A program made the position numbers and the translations under genes. A DNA stretch of 64,000 bases from NCBI GenBank assembly GCA_900105225.1, contig LT629764.1, forward strand, positions 4,670,501-4,734,500, read 5' to 3'. The notes beneath the pieces are model-generated. The model made no database searches and was not told where the DNA came from. It saw only the letters and a list, made by a program, of their open reading frames with translations. Below, piece after piece: positions 43,438-51,218 of this stretch. Numbering within the stretch: the first letter of the stretch is position 1; the number at the start of each line of letters is the position of its first letter. The DNA is from Paenibacillaceae bacterium GAS479 (GTDB lineage: Bacteria; Bacillota; Bacilli; Paenibacillales; Paenibacillaceae).

Positions 43438-43764
43438 ATGGAGAGAGGAGCTGCTGCTGACATGGCGAACGCGCTTGTAAGCATTCAGATTTTGCCGAGC
43501 ACGCCGGGAGGAGAAAGTGTTCTGCCGTATGTGGATCGTGCGATTGAGATTATTAAGGATTCCGGTGTCCCGTATCGGGTCGCGCCGCTGGAGACGACGA
43601 TGGAAGGCGAGCTCCAGTCGCTGCTCGCTGTCGTGGCCCGCATGAGCGAGGCGATGGCAGAGATGGGCTGCCCCTCCGTCATTTCCCAGGTGAAGATTTA
43701 TTATAATCCGACAAGCGGCGCCTCGATGGGCCGTCTGTTGGAAAAGTACCCGGATGGACAGTAA
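43438..43764 (+). CDS. MTH1187/YkoF-type thiamine-binding protein (DUF77)
   Basis: 108 residues from the ATG at 43438 (GGAGGAG upstream); the ATG at 43462 with GAGAGGAG is an alternative. It matches the small ferredoxin-like MTH1187/YqgV family: ANALVSIQILPSTPGGESVL, YVDRAIEIIKDSGVPYRVAPLETTMEGEL, SQVKIYYNPTSG. This family binds thiamine-related ligands. Its place inside the riboswitch-controlled operon, overlapping the permease gene by 11 bases, supports a role in handling the imported precursor. Confidence 0.85.
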   Translation: MERGAAADMANALVSIQILPSTPGGESVLPYVDRAIEIIKDSGVPYRVAPLETTMEGELQSLLAVVARMSEAMAEMGCPSVISQVKIYYNPTSGASMGRLLEKYPDGQ

Positions 43765-44569
43765 CCGGCTTCCACTGCGCAAAGCGTCAAGAAGCGGCGT
43801 TGCGGCGGCCCGATTGCGGGCCGTCTGGCCTCCGCTGCTCGTGCTCGCGGCACTGCTGCTCGTCTGGGAGGCAGCTGTGCGGTTATCAAGCGTAGAAGCC
43901 TGGCTCGTACCAGCTCCGAGCGCCATTGTGCAGGATGCCTGGGATGCGCGGGAGCGTTTGGCTGAGCATACGGTCGCCACGCTGCGGCTGACGCTGTTTG
44001 GTTTTGCAGGAGGAACGGCGGCGGGCTTCGGGCTCGCCGCTTTACTGCATCTGCTGCCGTTTGTCCGCTCTGGTGTTTATCCGCTGCTCGTCTTATCGCA
44101 AAATGTGCCGCTTATCGCACTTGGACCGCTACTCGTCGTTTGGTTCGGTTTTGGGCTGTTGCCTAAGCTGCTGCTCGTTATGCTCGTCTGCTTTTTCCCG
44201 GTATGCGTCGCCATGCTGGGCGGGCTGCGCGGCGGCGATCCGGCGCTGGAGCGCTATATGCGCATGATCGGTGCAGGGCGCTGGAGACGATTTATCAGCC
44301 TGGAATTGCCGGGCTCGATAACACATCTGTTTTCCGGCCTTAAGCTGGCGGCCTCCTACAGTGTCACCGGCGCAGTCGTTGCGGAGTGGATCGGCTCGGA
44401 GAAGGGACTCGGCATTTTCATGCTATTGTCTTCCAAAGGTTTCAAAACGTCGCTTGTGTTCGCCGGAGTCGCTATCGTCGTGACGCTCAGCCTGCTGCTG
44501 TTCGCGGCGGTGACGGGAGCTGAGCGGCTGACCGTTCGCTGGCGGCCGCGGAAGGAGGGGACGGAATGA
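43754..44569 (+). CDS. thiX: Thiamine-precursor ABC transporter permease (ThiX-like)
   Basis: 271 residues; the start lies within the end of the previous gene and the ribosome site is weak, so translation is probably coupled. Six to seven membrane spans of the SsuC/TauC/ThiX permease type are present. The EAA-like loop is YMRMIGAGRWRRFISLELPGS at about 178-200, and VTGAVVAEWIGSEKGLG is typical of the family. Confidence 0.9.
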   Translation: MDSNRLPLRKASRSGVAAARLRAVWPPLLVLAALLLVWEAAVRLSSVEAWLVPAPSAIVQDAWDARERLAEHTVATLRLTLFGFAGGTAAGFGLAALLHLLPFVRSGVYPLLVLSQNVPLIALGPLLVVWFGFGLLPKLLLVMLVCFFPVCVAMLGGLRGGDPALERYMRMIGAGRWRRFISLELPGSITHLFSGLKLAASYSVTGAVVAEWIGSEKGLGIFMLLSSKGFKTSLVFAGVAIVVTLSLLLFAAVTGAERLTVRWRPRKEGTE

Positions 44570-45330
44570 GCGTGCTGGAAATAACCGGTCTACGCAAGTC
44601 ATTCCTTCAGGACACAGGCCGGACTGAAGTGCTTGGCGGTGTAGACTTGACCGTTCGCGAGGGCGAGTTCGTCTCGCTGCTCGGTCCTTCCGGCAGCGGC
44701 AAGTCGACGCTGCTTGGCCTGATCGGCGGCCTGGAGGGGCCGGATGCCGGCGAGATTCGCATCGCCGGCGAGCCTGCGGGCAGCCGCCCCGGTCCGGCGG
44801 CGTACATGCCGCAGCAGGCCGCGCTCCTGCCCTGGCGCACCGTGCAGGGCAATATTGAGCTCGCGCTCCGCATAGCGGGACGCGAGAAAGCGGAGGCGCG
44901 CCGCCTCGCCGAGGAGGGGCTGGAGCGCCTCGGCCTGGAGCGCTATGCGCGCGCTTACCCGCATGTGCTATCGGGCGGCATGCAGCAGCGCATCTCGTTC
45001 CTGCGAGCGCTGCTTTCGCCGCAGCCGCTCATGCTGCTCGACGAGCCTTTCGGCGCGCTGGATGCACTGACACGGCAGGAAATGCAGCAGTGGCTGCTCT
45101 CGTTATGGGAGCAGGACCGCCGCTCCGTACTGTTCGTGACGCATTCCATCGAGGAGGCGCTTATGCTGTCCGACCGTATTCTTGTGCTGTCCACGCCGCC
45201 AGCTGCCATCGTGCGGGAGCTTCAAGTGCCGTTCCCGCGCCCGCGCAGCGAGAAGCTGTGGAGCGAGCCAAAGTTCGGCGAGCTGAAGGCGGAGCTGTAT
45301 GCTGCGCTGCGGAGCGAGCAGCAAGTGTAG
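44566..45330 (+). CDS. thiZ: Thiamine-precursor ABC transporter ATPase (ThiZ-like)
   Basis: 254 residues; the ATG overlaps the permease stop and is preceded by GGAAGGAGGGG. Walker A is GPSGSGKST, the Q-loop YMPQQAALLPWRTV, the signature LSGGMQQRISFLRALL, Walker B LMLLDEPFGALDALTRQ and the H-loop FVTHSIEEAL. It belongs to the SsuB/TauB/ThiZ ATPase group. The stop codon lies inside a 9-bp tandem repeat. Confidence 0.92.
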   Translation: MSVLEITGLRKSFLQDTGRTEVLGGVDLTVREGEFVSLLGPSGSGKSTLLGLIGGLEGPDAGEIRIAGEPAGSRPGPAAYMPQQAALLPWRTVQGNIELALRIAGREKAEARRLAEEGLERLGLERYARAYPHVLSGGMQQRISFLRALLSPQPLMLLDEPFGALDALTRQEMQQWLLSLWEQDRRSVLFVTHSIEEALMLSDRILVLSTPPAAIVRELQVPFPRPRSEKLWSEPKFGELKAELYAALRSEQQV

Positions 45331-45374
45331 CGAGTGTAGCGAGTGTAGCAAGTGTAGCAAGTGTAGCAAGTGTA
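45321..45374 (+). repeat. Six 9-bp tandem repeats starting at the end of thiZ
   Basis: The unit GCRAGTGTA is repeated six times. The first copy spans the last two codons of thiZ and the first two bases of its stop. Confidence 0.9.
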
Positions 45375-45382
45375 GCGAGGCA

Positions 45383-45426
45383 ACAGAAAGACTGAGCCAA
45401 GCTCAGCTTCCTCCCAGTCTTTCTGT
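45383..45426 (+). terminator. Hairpin after the thiamine transport operon
   Basis: ACAGAAAGACT pairs with AGTCTTTCTGT. Inside the loop GAGC/GCTC forms a smaller stem. It is likely a terminator, although the T-run is interrupted. Confidence 0.55.
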
Positions 45427-45454
45427 GAAAGTTCCTATCGCTTCGCTTCAACAC

Positions 45455-45586
45455 AAGCGAAACTCAAAGCGCCGCAGCTCGTTCGTACATGTATGCATAA
45501 GCGAAACTCAAAGCGCCGCAACTCGTTCGTGCATGTATGCATAAGTGGAACTCAGAGTGCCTCCGCACGTTCATTCATGCATGCAC
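45455..45586 (+). repeat. Three 44-bp tandem repeats
   Basis: Units start at 45455, 45499 and 45543. The first two are nearly identical (AAGCGAAACTCAAAGCGCCG ... GTTCGT ... CATGTATGCAT); the third is diverged. No gene lies in 45427-46007. Confidence 0.85.
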
Positions 45587-45622
45587 GCGAAACTCATCTC
45601 ACATTGGCTTGTCCATGATTGG

Positions 45623-45807
45623 TAACGAAACTGAGAGAGCTTATTTCTTCTCAAAACAGGCTGAAAATTATGTAACGAAACTGAGCGGCGTTATATGAAC
45701 CCAAAATGATGAAATTATCGAGAAATACCCTCAATAGCGTCTCTCAGTTTTGTTACGCTTCGAAAACCCTCCATTTTGCCCGAATAAGGCTTCTCAGTTT
45801 CGTTACG
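45623..45807. repeat. 185-bp dispersed repeat element, copy A
   Basis: Four arms are built on TAACGAAACTGAG: at 45623 and 45672 in forward orientation, and ending near 45757 and 45807 in reverse. Outer arms (TAACGAAACTGAGAGAGCTTATT with AATAAGGCTTCTCAGTTTCGTTA) and inner arms pair as nested stems. A second copy of exactly the same length is at 55897. Confidence 0.85.
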
Positions 45808-45929
45808 CTCGCAGGTGCTGGAATCATGCACAAGCTAAACCCAAAGCGCCTCAAATTCGAAAGCCATTCAGCGCCAGCAGCCCATATTGGACGGGCCTAT
45901 TAGGGCCGGCTTTAAGGTGCTGCTCCTAG

Positions 45930-45960
45930 ATCATCTAACGCGATGATTTTCGGGACGGCC
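45930..45960. terminator. Decayed hairpin of the GTCATC family
   Basis: GATCATCTAACGCGATGATTTTCGGGACGGCC retains the inner stem TCATC/GATGA and right-arm parts of the hairpins at 9167 and 56109, but the left arm is lost. It is probably not a working terminator. Confidence 0.4.
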
Positions 45961-46007
45961 CCTTGTTTTATGGATGAGATCAGATAGGCTGGAAGGTGGA
46001 AATGATC

Positions 46008-46883
46008 ATGAGCGATGGAGCAAATGGAAGCCAGAAGAATGGAGCAAATTCAGGGCAGTCAGCTACTGTGGATCGTCTGCCGGAGGTAATTGAGACGCAC
46101 ATCCATCTGGAAAAATACACAGAGGCGGAAGCGCGGACGATGCTGGCGGAGTCGAGGCTTGGCGGAGTTGGAGCGGTGGTTGCAGTCTCGATGGATCTGG
46201 CGTCCTGCGAACGGACGCGTCGGCTCGCCATGGATTATCCTGGCTTCGTACTGCCGGCCTACGGCTGGCATCCCGAGCAGCCGCTGCCTGCGTTCGGCGA
46301 GCTGGAAGATCTGATCGGCTGGATTCGCGAGCGCCATGCGGCGGGTGAATCCTTTGCGGTTGGCGAAGTAGGTCTGCCTTATTATACGAGGACCGAGCAG
46401 GAGGCGGCGGGAGAAGCTTTTGACGAAAGTGGGTACTTGGACATTCTGCGCAGATTCGCGTCGCTGGCTGCTGAGCTGGATCGTCCGCTTATTCTGCACG
46501 CCGTTTACGAGGATGCGTCAAAGACAGCTGCCTTGCTGCGGGAATACGGCGTACGGCGCGCACATTTTCATTGGTATAAAGGAGACAGCGAAACAACGCG
46601 TCTGCTGGCGGAATCGGGTTACATGATTTCACTTACGCCGGATGTGCTGTATGAACAGGAAATCAGGGAACTGGCGGCGAATTTTCCGCTGGAGCAGCTA
46701 ATGACCGAAACAGACGGCCCTTGGCCGTTCGAAGGACCGTTTGCGGGGCGAGCTACGCATCCGCTAATGATCTGCGAATCCGTATGCGAGATTGCCCGGC
46801 TGCGTGGGCTTTCCGAAAGCGAGACGGCTGAGGCTCTGGCTCGCAATGCGCGCCTGTTCTACGATTTTGCAACGAGCAGATAA
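46008..46883 (+). CDS. TatD family metal-dependent hydrolase
   Basis: 291 residues from the ATG at 46008, about nine bases after GGAAGGTGG; an ATG at 46002 is too close to that site. The metal-binding pattern of the TatD amidohydrolase fold is visible: ETHIHLEK (H-x-H, about residues 26-31), AVGEVGLPYY (Glu), PLILHAVY (His), HFHWYKG (His) and TETDGPWPF (Asp). TatD enzymes act as DNases or on small substrates. A 16-residue Asn/Gly-rich leader precedes the domain. Single gene with a strong terminator. Confidence 0.88.
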   Translation: MSDGANGSQKNGANSGQSATVDRLPEVIETHIHLEKYTEAEARTMLAESRLGGVGAVVAVSMDLASCERTRRLAMDYPGFVLPAYGWHPEQPLPAFGELEDLIGWIRERHAAGESFAVGEVGLPYYTRTEQEAAGEAFDESGYLDILRRFASLAAELDRPLILHAVYEDASKTAALLREYGVRRAHFHWYKGDSETTRLLAESGYMISLTPDVLYEQEIRELAANFPLEQLMTETDGPWPFEGPFAGRATHPLMICESVCEIARLRGLSESETAEALARNARLFYDFATSR

Positions 46884-46926
46884 TCTTCAACGCATAAAGT
46901 AGGCAGAGCAATTGCGCCAAAGTGTA

Positions 46927-46977
46927 TAGTCAAAATAGAGCATTGGAGGCAAATCCTCCAATGCTCTATTTTGACTA
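46927..46977. terminator. Bidirectional terminator between converging genes
   Basis: A perfect 23-base stem (TAGTCAAAATAGAGCATTGG plus AGG, and complement) has loop CAAAT. A and T tracts lie in the stem on both sides. Confidence 0.9.
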
Positions 46978-47034
46978 GTCTCAATTGTTCCTATTGCAGC
47001 GGTATCGCTCCGACACAAGCCAATATGCCGGACA

Positions 47035-47553
47035 TCAAGAAATTCGGCTCTTTCTTAAACTCCCCAGTAATTTGCCCTTCTGCTGATTCGTATTTAAAAT
47101 TCCTCCTAAGAACAGACCGACGGTAGTGCCGCTAATAATCGTATAGAATACGTTAAACCCCAAACTGTGAATAGCGCCGCTCTGCATGTACATATAAATA
47201 TTCAGAGCGTATTTAATTACAAAGTTTATCAGTATGACTACCAATGGCAAATAGTTTTTTGCGCGAAACACCACTCCGTTTTTCAGGAAAAAGTGGTAAT
47301 TCCTCCGATAAAGTTCGTATCCCAAAAATGTTCCCAACCCAGCAAACACAATATAGGCGATGAATGCTTGAAGAGGAAATGAGAAGTTCGCAAAAACATT
47401 GTACATTCCCCACAAGATAAATATACCCGGCACGATTAGCGACATAAGGATGTTCACTTCTCGTTCTTGAGAACCTGAAATGCCCCTATAGAGCAAAAAT
47501 GCAAATAGTAGCCATACATATGTCGGTGTATGCGTTAAAATCTCGTAAATCAT
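47035..47553 (-). CDS. Multi-span membrane protein, DUF6622-like
   Basis: 172 residues behind AAGGGAGA on the minus strand. Five membrane spans are visible: about 10-28 (PTYVWLLFAFLLYRG), 35-52, 60-80, 100-118 and 132-152. The opening MIYEILTHTPTYVWLLFAFL recalls small uncharacterised membrane proteins of the DUF6622 type. The function is unknown. It has lower GC than its neighbours. Confidence 0.7.
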   Translation of the reverse strand: MIYEILTHTPTYVWLLFAFLLYRGISGSQEREVNILMSLIVPGIFILWGMYNVFANFSFPLQAFIAYIVFAGLGTFLGYELYRRNYHFFLKNGVVFRAKNYLPLVVILINFVIKYALNIYMYMQSGAIHSLGFNVFYTIISGTTVGLFLGGILNTNQQKGKLLGSLRKSRIS

Positions 47554-47621
47554 ATAAAATATTCTCCCTTGGTAATGAATTTTATCTTTATAACGTGCGC
47601 TAGCTTAATCATAACTATACA

Positions 47622-47759
47622 TCACAAATTTTTTATTCTCGGCAGCTCGGCAATCGGTATTAGCGCATGTTCGGGTAAGGCAGTCGACCAGATAAACATT
47701 TTATTCGCGAAGGTCTGCTGTTCAGCCGGTTCAAAGCGCTGCAGCGTTTGCTTTTGCAA
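47622..47759 (-). CDS. Possible 45-residue peptide upstream of the membrane protein gene
   Basis: The minus strand carries AAGGAGGTGACC, a near-perfect ribosome site, then TTG at 47759 and 45 codons to TGA. The product is soluble (QKQTLQRFEPAEQQTFANKM...). It lies 68 bases before the membrane gene on the same strand. No homologue was recognised; the case rests on the ribosome site. Confidence 0.4.
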   Translation of the reverse strand: MQKQTLQRFEPAEQQTFANKMFIWSTALPEHALIPIAELPRIKNL

Positions 47760-47992
47760 GTTGGTCACCTCCTTATCAACCTGGATAAGATACTATAAGT
47801 TTCTTATTTGCTTATGATAAACAATCTCCGAACAAAACGCAACGTATTTTCTTTAAGTAGTATGATAGATTGATTAAAAATATTTAGAACAAAAATAAGA
47901 CGAGGAAAGACGTTCTGTCCAGGCAATGGATAGAAAGCCGCAGAAATTGTATTCGCGGCGATTCGGCGACGCATACTTCCAGTGATTGTTAG

Positions 47993-48030
47993 CGGTCCCT
48001 AAGCCTTAAGAGGTTAAGGGCCGACTTTTT
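47993..48030 (+). terminator. Weak hairpin followed by a T-run in a gene-free stretch
   Basis: CGGTCCC and GGGCCG flank a loop containing AGCCTTAAGAGGTT, followed by ACTTTTT. The gap 47760-48169 shows no gene; this stem is the only structure seen there. Confidence 0.3.
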
Positions 48031-48169
48031 GCGCCCCAAACGGATATCCGAGGCCACAATCGCAAGAAATGATTCAGCTGTGGTTATTATATTTAATATT
48101 CGTTATATCATCGGCAAGGTGCGCCAAGGTATCGTTATACATGCCGCAAGGCAGCAAGGGGGAAAGAAC

Positions 48170-49456
48170 ATGAAACAGGGGCGCAGAGCTGCGGGCCTGC
48201 TGCTGTCGGCGGCGATGCTCACAGGATGCGGACTCAGCTCCTCGAACGAGCAGGAAGCGAAGCCGTTGCAGGGCAAAACGCTCGTGTTCATGGCGGCAAG
48301 CCATCCCTGGATGGATGCGATCAGGCCGCTGCTGCCGAGCTTTGAGGCTGAGACCGGCATCAAGGTAATCGTGCAAAGCTACTTTGAGGATCAGCTTACT
48401 CAGAAGCTTTCGCTCAATCTGACGAGCGACAGCCGCACCCCGGATGTGTTCATGTATCGCCCGCTGCAAGAAGGCTTGTTATTCAATCGGAACGGCTGGC
48501 TGGAGCATTTGGACAGCTATGTAACCAAGGATGCTACCTACGATTGGGACGATTTTTCACCGCAGGCGGTGAGATCTTCCATGGCAGATGAGAAGCTCGG
48601 AGGCATACCGGTCATAACGGAGCAGGGGATGCTCTATTACCGCAAAGATTTGCTGCGCGAAGCGGGCATTCCGGTGCCAAAAACGCTGGACGAGCTGGCT
48701 GCTGCCGCAAAACGTCTCCATAACCCTGCCGAAGGGGTGTATGGTTTTGTCGCTCGGGGACAGCGCTCGCCGCTTGTCACGCAGGTATCCTCCTTCCTCT
48801 ATTCGGAGGGAGGAGATTTCACGGACGGTCGCAAAGCTACGATTAACACACCAGCGGCGATTCGCGCGTTCGAGCTATATGGGGGACTGCTGCGAGATTA
48901 CGGGCCGCCTGATGTGATCAACATGTCATGGCCTCAGGCTATCGCTTTTTTTGCCGAAGGCAAAGCCGCCTTTTACACCGATGCAACGTCCATCTATCGC
49001 ACAGTGACCGATCCCGCTCGCTCCAACATCGCGGATGAGGTCGGTTTTGCGCCATTCCCTGCCGGGTCCAGCGGATCGCGAACCTATTCCATTACCTCAT
49101 GGGGACTGGCGATGAATCCAAGCTCCGAGCAGAAAGAGGCGGCATGGGCGTTCATTCGCTGGGCAACAAGCAAGGAGATTGTGTTAGCCACTCAGGCGAA
49201 GGGCAACACCGGAGCCCGGCAATCGGTATGGAAATCACCCGAAGGGACAGCGGCGTTCCCATCCGAGCTTGCTGCTGTCATTCAGGGATACGGTGATACG
49301 GGGGTCGACCATGATCGGCCGGCTGCCGTCAATGTAGCTGAAGCGAGAGAAGCAGTAGGGGAAATTGTGCAGCGGGTGATGACGGGCTACCCCGACATCA
49401 AGCAGAAGGCGGATGAGCAGAATGCGATTCTTCAATCGATTTTGGATCAGGAATGA
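48170..49456 (+). CDS. Sugar-type solute-binding lipoprotein linked to a two-component system
   Basis: 428 residues from the ATG at 48170 behind AAGGGGGA. The lipobox is AMLTGC. Family 1 extracellular solute-binding fold: GKTLVFMAASHPWMDAIRPLLPSF, PVITEQGMLYYRKDLLREAGIPVPKTLDEL, and FAEGKAAFYTDATSIYR. No permease genes are nearby; instead the kinase gene overlaps its 3' end by 35 bases. The protein is therefore more likely a sensory co-receptor for the kinase than an import receptor. The ligand is possibly gluconate or a related sugar, judging from the genes downstream; this is inference. Confidence 0.85.
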   Translation: MKQGRRAAGLLLSAAMLTGCGLSSSNEQEAKPLQGKTLVFMAASHPWMDAIRPLLPSFEAETGIKVIVQSYFEDQLTQKLSLNLTSDSRTPDVFMYRPLQEGLLFNRNGWLEHLDSYVTKDATYDWDDFSPQAVRSSMADEKLGGIPVITEQGMLYYRKDLLREAGIPVPKTLDELAAAAKRLHNPAEGVYGFVARGQRSPLVTQVSSFLYSEGGDFTDGRKATINTPAAIRAFELYGGLLRDYGPPDVINMSWPQAIAFFAEGKAAFYTDATSIYRTVTDPARSNIADEVGFAPFPAGSSGSRTYSITSWGLAMNPSSEQKEAAWAFIRWATSKEIVLATQAKGNTGARQSVWKSPEGTAAFPSELAAVIQGYGDTGVDHDRPAAVNVAEAREAVGEIVQRVMTGYPDIKQKADEQNAILQSILDQE

Positions 49457-51218
49457 GGGAGGGCCGGGCCGGTACCGGCTTTCGATTTTTGCCAAATTCC
49501 TAATTGTGCTCGCTCTGCTTTTTCTCTCGGTGCTGGGGATGTACGGCTATTCCAACCGTCAGGCGCAAAAAGTGGTCGAGGAGCAGCTTCGCTCCGCAGT
49601 TCTTAGCGAGCTCAGCTTTTTTGCAAACCGGATGGACAGCGTTATGGAAAGTCTGTCGCTTTACCCTGTCATTTTAAGTTATGACCCGCATATCCGCGAT
49701 TATATGGACGGAGCCGGGGAAGCTGCGCTTAACCCGCTTAGAGCACAAGCCCGCATCCAAGAGAAGCTAAGCCTGCAAAGCGCTTCAGGCAGCTGGACCA
49801 ATGACTTGACCGTTGTACTTCCTCAGCAGCGAGAGGTGCTCAGCTCTAATATATACACCAATGGAGCTGCGGTATGGAACTGGGACAGCCCTTTGCGCAG
49901 GGAGTGGACCTATGAGGAGGATCTGTCTCGGGGTTATCCAACCGGCACCTTTTTGCGTGAAACGGCAGAGCCATCAACTGCCGGGACGGCGAGAGAGGCG
50001 GAAGCGGTGTTCCAGGTGCGTTTTCCAGTAGAGGCGCTGCGGGATTTGCTGGATTTGTACCGCAAAAACGAGTGGAGCGATCCATTCCTGTTCCGCAATG
50101 GGCAAGAGATGATTGCAGGCAGTGCTTCCGACCGCATGAAAGCGGAGGCGATCCGTCAATCTCTAGGTTCAATCGAAGGCGAACAGGGACAGCGGACGGT
50201 TGACGTAGCTGGCGAGACCTATATCGTCAGTTATGTGCGCTCTGCACAACTGGGATGGTATTTGGCCGATTATGTACCGATGCAGCGTATTTTGAGTCCG
50301 ACTACTTCGGTGCGCAATTGGTTCTATGCAGCGGCAGTCGCTCTCGTGTTGATTGGCTTGGCTTCGGCGCTGCTATTGTACCGCAATGTGCAGATTCCGC
50401 TGCAAAAGACGATCCGCGGCGTTCGCCGCATGAGCAGCGGCGATTTCTCTTCGAGGATCGATTACAGAGCGAATAATGAATTCGACGATCTGATCGGTCC
50501 TTACAATGAGATGGCGGGCAAAATCCAGGTGTTGATCGAGGATGTTTACACCGAGAAGCTGCGCTCTCGCGAGGCAACGCTCAAGCAACTGCAGTCGCAG
50601 ATCAATCCTCATTTCCTATATAACTCGCTCTTTTTCATCGCCAACTCGGCCATGATGGAGGATCGTGATTCGGTTATTGCGATGGCGGAAAATCTTGCTG
50701 ACTACTACCGGTATTCCACCCGGCTTGAGCATCAGCTGGCGCCGCTGCGGGAGGAGCTTGAGCTTGTTCGCAGTTACTTGACCATCCATAATCTGCGCAT
50801 GGAACGGCTGCAATACAGCATTCAGGTGCCGGAGGAGATGCTGGATGTGGAAGTGCCGAGACTGCTGCTGCAGCCGCTTGTGGAAAACTCCATCGTGCAT
50901 GGTATTGAGCCCCGTCTTGAGGGCGGCTGCATCACGATCGAAGGAAAAATGGTCGACGGATGGTGCTTCCTGTCCGTGGCCGACAATGGAACCGGCTCCA
51001 ATGAGGAAGGGTTGTCCCGACTACGGCGGCAGCTGCAGGAGCCGATGTCGGATGAAATCGGCTGTGGAACTTGGAATGTTCATCAGCGGCTGCGGTATCA
51101 GTTCGGAGAAGAATCGGGCCTTGAGCTGCATCCGACCCCGGGCGGCGGGCTGACCGCGGTGCTCAGCTGGCGCAACGGCAGCTCCGGTAAATTGAAAAAG
51201 GGAGGCGGTGAGACATGA
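49422..51218 (+). CDS. YesM-type sensor histidine kinase
   Basis: 598 residues from the ATG at 49422, ten bases after AAGGCGG; the ATG at 49413 touches that site. TM1 is at about 24-44 (FLIVLALLFLSVLGMYGYSN) and an extracellular sensor covers about 45-285. TM2 is at about 290-310 and HAMP follows (IPLQKTIRGVRRMSSGDFSS). The His_kinase box is LKQLQSQINPHFLYNSLFFI with the phosphoacceptor His, and HATPase has LLLQPLVENSIVHGIEP and VADNGTG. The response regulator gene overlaps by four bases. Confidence 0.92.
   Translation: MRFFNRFWIRNEGGPGRYRLSIFAKFLIVLALLFLSVLGMYGYSNRQAQKVVEEQLRSAVLSELSFFANRMDSVMESLSLYPVILSYDPHIRDYMDGAGEAALNPLRAQARIQEKLSLQSASGSWTNDLTVVLPQQREVLSSNIYTNGAAVWNWDSPLRREWTYEEDLSRGYPTGTFLRETAEPSTAGTAREAEAVFQVRFPVEALRDLLDLYRKNEWSDPFLFRNGQEMIAGSASDRMKAEAIRQSLGSIEGEQGQRTVDVAGETYIVSYVRSAQLGWYLADYVPMQRILSPTTSVRNWFYAAAVALVLIGLASALLLYRNVQIPLQKTIRGVRRMSSGDFSSRIDYRANNEFDDLIGPYNEMAGKIQVLIEDVYTEKLRSREATLKQLQSQINPHFLYNSLFFIANSAMMEDRDSVIAMAENLADYYRYSTRLEHQLAPLREELELVRSYLTIHNLRMERLQYSIQVPEEMLDVEVPRLLLQPLVENSIVHGIEPRLEGGCITIEGKMVDGWCFLSVADNGTGSNEEGLSRLRRQLQEPMSDEIGCGTWNVHQRLRYQFGEESGLELHPTPGGGLTAVLSWRNGSSGKLKKGGGET

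Noticed and set aside
45321-45374. Short tandem repeat considered as a CRISPR array
   Set aside because: Nine-base units without spacers and no cas genes; simple tandem repeat.
45455-45586. 44-bp tandem units considered as a CRISPR array
   Set aside because: The units are contiguous, with no unique spacers between conserved repeats, and the third unit is diverged.
47569-47817. 82-codon plus-strand frame
   Set aside because: No ribosome site; the opposite strand has a far better one for the 45-codon peptide.
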